Assembly (NCBI GenBank): GCA_002348345.1
Contig: DEAY01000247.1
Coordinates: 1-12,066 of the forward strand
Reading direction: 5' to 3'
Length of the DNA: 12,066 bases
DNA from: Verrucomicrobia bacterium UBA2970
Lineage (GTDB): Bacteria > Verrucomicrobiota > Verrucomicrobiia > Limisphaerales > AAA164-E04
A program made the translations under genes and the position numbers. The notes under the pieces are model-generated. The model saw nothing but the letters and a program-made list of their open reading frames with translations, ran no database searches and was not told the DNA's origin. Of this stretch, positions 6,977 through 12,066 are shown in pieces (within the stretch, counting starts at the first letter, position 1; the number at the start of each line of letters is the position of its first letter).

Positions 6977-8413
6977 TCATCCTTCAAGATTCGTCGACAT
7001 TCGCACGTCCACTTCCCCACCGATCCGGACCCCTCCGTCCGTTCCCCGATCAAAGGTGTTCCCCGCGAGCAAACTGCCTTGCCCGCTTCCCTCCCACTCT
7101 ATCGGACGCCTCATGAGCTTGGTGTCGCGGGAGTCGAAGATCTGGCATCCGGAAACATTGACGGTCGAACAATCATTCAAATAGATCCCACAGGGTGCCG
7201 GGTCCCGGATCAGGCAGCCCGACAAATTGAAACGCTGACAGGCCACCAACTCCACCAAGGCCCGGTGTTCACGCCCTTCCCCCTCGTTCCAGCGCTCCTC
7301 CCAATGGGTCTCCCCCAGCGGCGCGCCCCGCATCTGCATCCCGTTGAGCACGCAATCCCGTGAACGAACAAAGCGAAGGTTGGCATCAACCTGACGGTTT
7401 GGAACCCAATAGTTGTGCCCGATGGAATTGGCTCCGAAGGTGAGATCATCGCTGTCCTCCACCAACACGTTGTGGGTGAAACCGCTGTAGATGAAATTCC
7501 CGCTTACCGCGATGCCTCGGCACCCTGCAAGATGCAGGTTGATGGCTTGGTTCCCGATGAGATTGCCGCTGATCGCCGCCATCCCGGGAGGAAGATGACC
7601 GGTGGGGTCCGGCCCGAGAATTCGAATGTTCGCCCCCCCTGGGGAGTAGGTCGACTGAATGGTGTTCGACGCAATCGTTAGCTCCCGGACCGAGGGACGG
7701 ATACCGCCCAGAGCCTCGCCCTGGGAATCGATCAGGATTTCGGCCGCCGATTCATCGGGCTCAGCCCCAGGATGGGAGCGGTAGTTGTTATACTCGATAT
7801 CGTTTCCAGTGATCTGCAGGTTTCGAATCTCGGAGCGTTGAATCCGAATGCCGCCCAGGCGATTGTAACTGATGTGATTCCCCGTGATGTTGATTTGATG
7901 GAGGTTGACCTTGTCCATGAGGATCCCCGCGCCCCGGTTATGGTAGATCTGGCAATCGCTGATCAACACATTTCGATTTCGCTCAGTGAGCATCACGCCG
8001 TGCCACAGATCGCGAAGGAGCACCCCCGATAAAACGGGCTGAAAGGCTCCCACCAGCTCAATCCCACTGGCTCGCTCGTGAGCTCCTTCGATTTCCAACC
8101 CGGAAATCATCGGCATCCGTTGCCGCAGCCATACTCCCGGCTGAACGCCAAGAGGGTCCGCGGTTCCTCCGTGGTCCCCCACGATTCGAAAGGCCGGTCC
8201 GGGCCCCGCCATGATAATCTTGGCCGTTCCTTGATTTCCCTCCAAGGAAGTACATCGGGTTGCGGGAAGAGGAATCTCGATCGTCCGGGTGATTCGATAG
8301 CGGCCACGGCCGAAACGGACAACGCCGTCGCCTTCCCTGATCGCATGCACAATGGCTTGTGTATCATCCGACTCTCCATCCCCTTCGGCCCCGAAAGAAA
8401 CGACATCGCTCAT
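6977..8413 (-). CDS. Right-handed parallel beta-helix protein (pectate-lyase-3/GH28-like fold)
   Basis: This 478-residue protein opens with VVSFGAEGDGESDDTQAI (4-21), the hallmark N-terminal motif of pectate-lyase-3 and polygalacturonase-type beta-helix proteins. From about 100 to 455 it shows successive helix coils, each with an Asn or Cys at a turn: ITGNHISYN, ITGNDIEYN, IASNTIQST, ISGNLIGNQ, VSGNFIYSG, LSGCLIRDP, VSGCQIFDS, LAGNTFDRG. This fold usually binds, cleaves or epimerises polysaccharides. I do not see the GH28 catalytic set (NTD, DD, GHG, RIK), so activity is uncertain. There is no signal peptide, and an in-frame TAG lies 12 nt upstream of the ATG, so this start is forced. AGGA sits 7 nt before it. 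The gene begins 187 nt after the DUF1501 stop and is followed by the GH31 gene, which suggests a role in carbohydrate metabolism. Confidence 0.88.
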   Translation of the reverse strand: MSDVVSFGAEGDGESDDTQAIVHAIREGDGVVRFGRGRYRITRTIEIPLPATRCTSLEGNQGTAKIIMAGPGPAFRIVGDHGGTADPLGVQPGVWLRQRMPMISGLEIEGAHERASGIELVGAFQPVLSGVLLRDLWHGVMLTERNRNVLISDCQIYHNRGAGILMDKVNLHQINITGNHISYNRLGGIRIQRSEIRNLQITGNDIEYNNYRSHPGAEPDESAAEILIDSQGEALGGIRPSVRELTIASNTIQSTYSPGGANIRILGPDPTGHLPPGMAAISGNLIGNQAINLHLAGCRGIAVSGNFIYSGFTHNVLVEDSDDLTFGANSIGHNYWVPNRQVDANLRFVRSRDCVLNGMQMRGAPLGETHWEERWNEGEGREHRALVELVACQRFNLSGCLIRDPAPCGIYLNDCSTVNVSGCQIFDSRDTKLMRRPIEWEGSGQGSLLAGNTFDRGTDGGVRIGGEVDVRMSTNLEG

Positions 8414-8420
8414 GGCACGA

Positions 8421-8424
8421 TCCT
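8421..8424 (-). promoter_or_regulatory. Ribosome binding site of the beta-helix gene
   Basis: AGGA on the minus strand lies 7 nt before the ATG at 8413. It overlaps the in-frame TAG that excludes any longer N-terminus, so it supports the short, signal-less form of the protein. Confidence 0.6.
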
Positions 8425-8600
8425 ACGCAACCAAAGCGCCGTCGACACTCAAAAACCATCGCGCAGGAATGTTCGAATCGCTCCATTGCAACGCCAGACA
8501 CACCACGGAGAAGGCCGGTTCCCACCCCCCCTCCGGGAGCGTTGTCACCAGCACGCGGGAGGAAAACCCACGGGAGCAGAAAGACGCTTTCCCTGATCGC

Positions 8601-10049
8601 CTAGCTGAGAATGGGCTTGATGGGATGGTGTTCCTCGACACCGGTGAGACGAAAATCTAGACCGCGGAACCGGAAGCTCAGCCGGGAATGGTCCATCCCC
8701 AGACAATGCAGAATCGTCGCTTGAACGTCATGAACATGAACCGGTTGATCAACCACGTGAAACCCGAGTTCGTCAGTCTCTCCCATCTGAAATCCCGCCT
8801 TGATTCCCCCTCCGGCGAACCACATGGTGAACGCCTGGGGGTGGTGATCCCGCCCCTTTGACCGGCCCAGGGCTGCACTTGCCTCCACCATCGGGGTTCG
8901 CCCAAATTCTCCGCCCCACACGACGAGCGTCTCATCGAGCATCCCACGTTGCTTGAGGTCTTGAATCAATGCCGCGCACGCACGGTCGGTTTGCCCACAC
9001 TGCTGCTTCACGCCATTCTCAACATCGCTGTGGTGGTCCCAACCCGCATGATACAACTGAACGAATCGAACACCCCGTTCCGCCAAGCGACGCGCCAAGA
9101 CGCAGGCATTGGCGAAGTTGGCCTTCGGGTCACCGGGTCGGGCCCCGTAGGCTTCCAAGGTCCTCGGGTCTTCGCCGGACAAATCCATTAACTCGGGGGC
9201 GCGCGTCTGCATGCGGAAGGCCATCTCATAGGCGTTGATTCGGGTCGCAATGTCAGGATCGCCCACCAACCCCCTGCGCTTCCGGTTGAGTCTCTGGGTA
9301 ATGTCCAACGATTCGCGCTGGGCTTGACGATCGTATCCCTCCGGATTGGACACATTGAGAATCGGATCCCCCTGGCTGCGAAAGGGTACTCCCTGATGCG
9401 TCCCGGGCAGGAATCCTGAACTCCACAGAGCCGCCCCGCCGCTGAGACTCCCGGTACTCTTCAGCACCACAAACGAAGGCAGATCATCGGCCTCGCTCCC
9501 GATGCCGTAACTCAACCAAGACCCCATGCTCGGCCGCCCGGGAATCCCACTTCCGGTATTGATAAACAACTGAGCCGGGGCGTGATTGAAAAGATCCGTC
9601 CGGAGGGACCGGACGATGGAGATCTCATCGACGATCTTGGAGAGGTGGGGAAGCATCTCCGAGAGCTCCACGCCCGTCTGGCCATGCCGCGCAAATCGAA
9701 ATCGCGGACCCAACACCGCGGCGTCGGGTTGAATAAACGCGTAGCGTTGACCCTTCACCACGGAAGGCGGGATGGGTTTGCCTTCCAGTGCCGCCAGCTT
9801 GGGCTTGAAATCAAATAATTCCAGTTGGCTGGGGGCCCCCGCCATAAAGAGGTAAATGACCCGCTTTGCTTTCGGCGCAAAATGAGACCGGATCGGGGCC
9901 GTCGGATTGACGAACGCGGAGGCGTGTCCCTTGCCCGACGATGCCGAGCGAGCCAAGAGGCTGGCTAAGGCAATCTTCCCCACCCCGACCCCACAATCCT
10001 CAAAGAACTGACGCCGGGTCCGGTGTTGCAGTGGATTCCAATGACTCAT
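8601..10049 (-). CDS. DUF1501 family protein (alkaline-phosphatase/sulfatase superfamily fold)
   Basis: The protein has 482 residues from the ATG at 10049. DUF1501 proteins are numerous in Planctomycetota and Verrucomicrobiota, share the alkaline-phosphatase/sulfatase-like fold and have no settled function. Here the N-terminus RTRRQFFEDCGVGVGKIALASLLA (10-33) looks like a degenerate Tat signal with the twin Arg at 12-13. Family motifs are RVIYLFMAGAPSQLELFD (63-80), which starts the domain, FNHAPAQLFINTG, LYHAGWDHH (332-340), VVWGGEFGRTP (376-386) and GRDHHPQAF (399-407). The His and Asp residues are those expected to bind metal. The C-terminus VQATILHCLGMDHSRL is also typical. A strong AGGAGGG precedes this ATG, so I prefer it over an ATG 33 nt upstream, which would overlap the previous gene. 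The gene starts 10 nt after the DUF1553 stop, indicating a coupled operon. Confidence 0.93.
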   Translation of the reverse strand: MSHWNPLQHRTRRQFFEDCGVGVGKIALASLLARSASSGKGHASAFVNPTAPIRSHFAPKAKRVIYLFMAGAPSQLELFDFKPKLAALEGKPIPPSVVKGQRYAFIQPDAAVLGPRFRFARHGQTGVELSEMLPHLSKIVDEISIVRSLRTDLFNHAPAQLFINTGSGIPGRPSMGSWLSYGIGSEADDLPSFVVLKSTGSLSGGAALWSSGFLPGTHQGVPFRSQGDPILNVSNPEGYDRQAQRESLDITQRLNRKRRGLVGDPDIATRINAYEMAFRMQTRAPELMDLSGEDPRTLEAYGARPGDPKANFANACVLARRLAERGVRFVQLYHAGWDHHSDVENGVKQQCGQTDRACAALIQDLKQRGMLDETLVVWGGEFGRTPMVEASAALGRSKGRDHHPQAFTMWFAGGGIKAGFQMGETDELGFHVVDQPVHVHDVQATILHCLGMDHSRLSFRFRGLDFRLTGVEEHHPIKPILS

Positions 10050-10054
10050 CGCTT

Positions 10055-10061
10055 CCCTCCT
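10055..10061 (-). promoter_or_regulatory. Strong Shine-Dalgarno that sets the DUF1501 start
   Basis: AGGAGGG lies 5 nt before the ATG at 10049 and overlaps the TAG stop of the DUF1553 gene (TAGGAGGG). Ribosomes finishing the first gene would be placed on the start of the second, which fits a constant ratio of the two products. Confidence 0.8.
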
Positions 10062-12066
10062 ACTTGTTGATCGCTTCATCAAGATTCATGATGGCGCGAG
10101 CGACCATGATCCAGGACGCCAGTTCAGCACCCCCTTCGCCCCCTCCCAGCAGCGACTCGGGGTCCAACTCGCCGGTGCCCAGACGCGCCTGCTGGGACCG
10201 CTGGTAATCCATCAACCAGGTGGTCTCCTCCGGATCAGGAGGCCGCGTCACCACCCGCCGGAAGAGCGCACTCACCCGATCCCGGTCAGCGGCGTGCCGG
10301 GCAACCACCACTTTGGCCATGACTTGGGAGAGCTCCACGTACATCGGGTCGTTCATCAGGGTCAGCGCCTGCAAGGGGGTATTGCTCCGATTGCGCCGAG
10401 GCGTACAATTCTCGCCGCTGGGTCCATCGAACACCGCATAGGCGGCAAAGGGAGCGGTTCGCTTGCTGAAGGTGTAGAGGGATCTCCGGTATCTTGCCTC
10501 CCCTTCATTGGAGCGCCACCCCGCGCCCCCGTAAGCAAGGGCGGTGACGGCGACAGGCTGCGGCGGCCGGACACTGGGGCCGCCCATGGGATTGGAAATC
10601 AAACCACTCGCCATCAACATACTATCCCGGACCATCTCCCCCTCCAATCGATGCCGAGGACCTCTTGTCAACAGGCGATTGCGCGGATCTCGTTCGAGCC
10701 GCTCGACATCGATCATGGACGACTGGCGATAGGTTCGGCTCATGACGATCAATCGGTGCAAACGCTTCAGCGACCACCCCGATTCCATGAATTCAACCGC
10801 CAGCCAGTCCAAGAGTCGAGGATGCGAGGGCTGATTGGATTGGGTCCCAAAATCACCACTGGTTTCAAGCAGGCCCGTTCCAAAAAACGACCGCCAGGCC
10901 CGATTCACCGTCACCCGTCCCACCAAGGGATTCTCCGGGCTCGCGAGCCATCGGGCCAGTTCGAGTCGATCGGTTGGCCCCCGGTCGCCGTTCAGGAAAA
11001 CCGAGGGTAAGCCGGGCTCCACTCCTTCGCGCGGACTGAGGTATTCCCCCCGATGATGACGGTGGGTGCGTCGCGGATGATCAGGGGCGCGTTCCCTCAT
11101 CACCAATGTCGTCTTGAATTTCGGAATCCCTCCCCGAATCGCGTTCAACGATTTCCGCGCCTCCTCCAGACCGGACACAGACCGAATGAAGGCACGCTGA
11201 ACCGCCTCATCCTCCTCCCTCGTCCAGTCGTCGTGGTCGCGACCAAAAGCAGTCTCCCACCTGGGATTCAGATCGACGGCTTGGCCCTTCTGGGACGCCA
11301 CCGAGATTCGAAAGCGTCCCAGGCTGGCCACGAAATGCCTTTCGAAGAGGAGCTCGACCTCAAATGCCGCCGCCCCTTGAATCGGCTTCTCAAGGTTCAG
11401 AACAAGGTAGTGCCCTTCACCCTCGCGACCCGAGGTGGACCAACCGGTCGAGCCTTCTCCGTCAAAGACATTCTTGGCCTCGCCATTTCCACTCCCGACC
11501 GAGATCTTGCCGTAACTCCGCGATCCACTTGCAAAGGAACGGGCCTCACCCCCCACTCGCAAGGTCAGCTCGCTCAGAAAAAAATCCCCCTTCCGACCCT
11601 CATAAAACGCCCGCCCCGGACCCCGGGCGGGAAGGCGATCATCCGGCAACGCCTCCAAACGAATGGCCCTGACCGGCTCATCCTGCTCCTCCAGCAAAAA
11701 GGTGAGCCGGTAGACATCGCGCTTGGTAGCATCGCCCGTGACGAAAACGGAGCGGTCTTCCAAGACTTCCATGCGGCCAAGATTGGTTTCCCACTTCGAT
11801 GGGTTCAGAGGCCTCCAGGCAACGAACCGTTCCCGTAATGCTTCCCGATAGCGGGCATAGGCATCGTCGTAGGCCTTGTGCCGGGCCTCCAGGGTCTGCG
11901 CAACCCCCTCCGGAAGGGGATAGCGATCTCGAAGACCCAGCGTGGCTTGAAGCAACGCTCGCCCCCCCTCCTCACGACGTTTTTCGGTGCCGGGATCGCG
12001 CAACAAGAGATCCGGTTCGTCGGCATTGTTCATCAACGCCATGAACGAATAGTAATCCACATGGGA
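10060..12066 (-). CDS. DUF1549/DUF1553 (planctomycete PSD1-type) protein, 5' end outside the window
   Basis: The window shows 668 residues, and the frame is open to the edge. The part typical of these proteins that should lie upstream is a signal peptide, often a cytochrome-c-like domain, and most of DUF1549. The visible part starts with SHVDYYSFMALMNNADEPD, the usual end of DUF1549. A helical linker follows. Then comes a beta-rich region (about 85-260) with LEALPDDRLPARGPGR, FFLSELTLRV and HYLVLNLEKPIQ, resembling the carbohydrate-binding or discoidin-like insert of the family. Next is TLVMRERAPDHPRRTHRHHRGEY and the DUF1553 domain (about 355-640) with NPLVGRVTVNRAW, FFGTGLLETSGDFGTQ, SHPRLLDWLA and NTPLQALTLMNDP. 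The biochemical role is unknown. The protein is probably exported and acts together with DUF1501, whose gene follows by 10 nt. No cytochrome CXXCH motif is present in the visible part. Confidence 0.93.
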   Translation of the reverse strand, partial: SHVDYYSFMALMNNADEPDLLLRDPGTEKRREEGGRALLQATLGLRDRYPLPEGVAQTLEARHKAYDDAYARYREALRERFVAWRPLNPSKWETNLGRMEVLEDRSVFVTGDATKRDVYRLTFLLEEQDEPVRAIRLEALPDDRLPARGPGRAFYEGRKGDFFLSELTLRVGGEARSFASGSRSYGKISVGSGNGEAKNVFDGEGSTGWSTSGREGEGHYLVLNLEKPIQGAAAFEVELLFERHFVASLGRFRISVASQKGQAVDLNPRWETAFGRDHDDWTREEDEAVQRAFIRSVSGLEEARKSLNAIRGGIPKFKTTLVMRERAPDHPRRTHRHHRGEYLSPREGVEPGLPSVFLNGDRGPTDRLELARWLASPENPLVGRVTVNRAWRSFFGTGLLETSGDFGTQSNQPSHPRLLDWLAVEFMESGWSLKRLHRLIVMSRTYRQSSMIDVERLERDPRNRLLTRGPRHRLEGEMVRDSMLMASGLISNPMGGPSVRPPQPVAVTALAYGGAGWRSNEGEARYRRSLYTFSKRTAPFAAYAVFDGPSGENCTPRRNRSNTPLQALTLMNDPMYVELSQVMAKVVVARHAADRDRVSALFRRVVTRPPDPEETTWLMDYQRSQQARLGTGELDPESLLGGGEGGAELASWIMVARAIMNLDEAINK

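Noticed and set aside
8581..8600. Small hairpin GAAAG-CGT-CTTTC just after the DUF1501 stop
   Set aside because: The stem is only 5 bp, AT-rich and not followed by a T tract, so it does not qualify as a terminator.
11053..11838. Plus-strand open frame of 261 codons
   Set aside because: It lies opposite the DUF1553 protein, which is recognisable across the same stretch. No motif is seen in the plus-strand translation.
1..12066. CRISPR array, tRNA, insertion sequence or phage signature
   Set aside because: No regularly spaced repeats, no tRNA-like cloverleaf, no transposase motifs and no terminal inverted repeats were seen on reading both strands.

Overview
The window looks like chromosomal DNA from a GC-rich Gram-negative bacterium of the Planctomycetota/Verrucomicrobiota group. 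The strongest clue is the DUF1553-family protein (planctomycete PSD1 type) followed directly by a DUF1501 protein, a pair that is abundant in these phyla and rare elsewhere. The efflux-pump genes confirm a diderm envelope. No rRNA, tRNA, mobile element, phage gene or CRISPR array is visible.

All recognisable genes lie on the minus strand, so transcription runs from high to low coordinates. In that order they are: (1) the C-terminal two thirds or so of a DUF1549/DUF1553 protein, cut by the window edge at 12066; (2) a DUF1501 protein with a probable degenerate Tat signal, starting 10 nt after gene 1 from a strong Shine-Dalgarno; (3) a right-handed parallel beta-helix protein with a pectate-lyase-3-like N-terminus and no signal peptide; (4) a secreted glycoside hydrolase family 31 (GH31) enzyme; (5) a 369-bp gap with a weak hairpin terminator and operator-like repeats; (6) a periplasmic adaptor (membrane fusion protein); and (7) an RND permease, complete except for its last residues, which run off at position 1.

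Genes 1 to 4 look like a polysaccharide-degradation or surface-carbohydrate locus. GH31 supplies an alpha-glycosidase fold and the beta-helix protein a carbohydrate-binding or lyase-like fold. The DUF1553/DUF1501 pair is of unknown biochemical function but often sits near sulfatases and glycosidases in these phyla. Genes 6 and 7 form a two-gene tripartite-efflux module whose outer-membrane factor is not in the window, and they are probably transcribed separately from genes 1 to 4.

Nothing here is clearly a new defence or mobile system. The points most worth a second look are the beta-helix protein without an export signal between exported neighbours, the non-classical acid/base region of the GH31 enzyme, a 10-base G tract inside that enzyme, and the repeat and palindrome upstream of the efflux genes. 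Long open frames on the plus strand are antisense shadows of the minus-strand genes.
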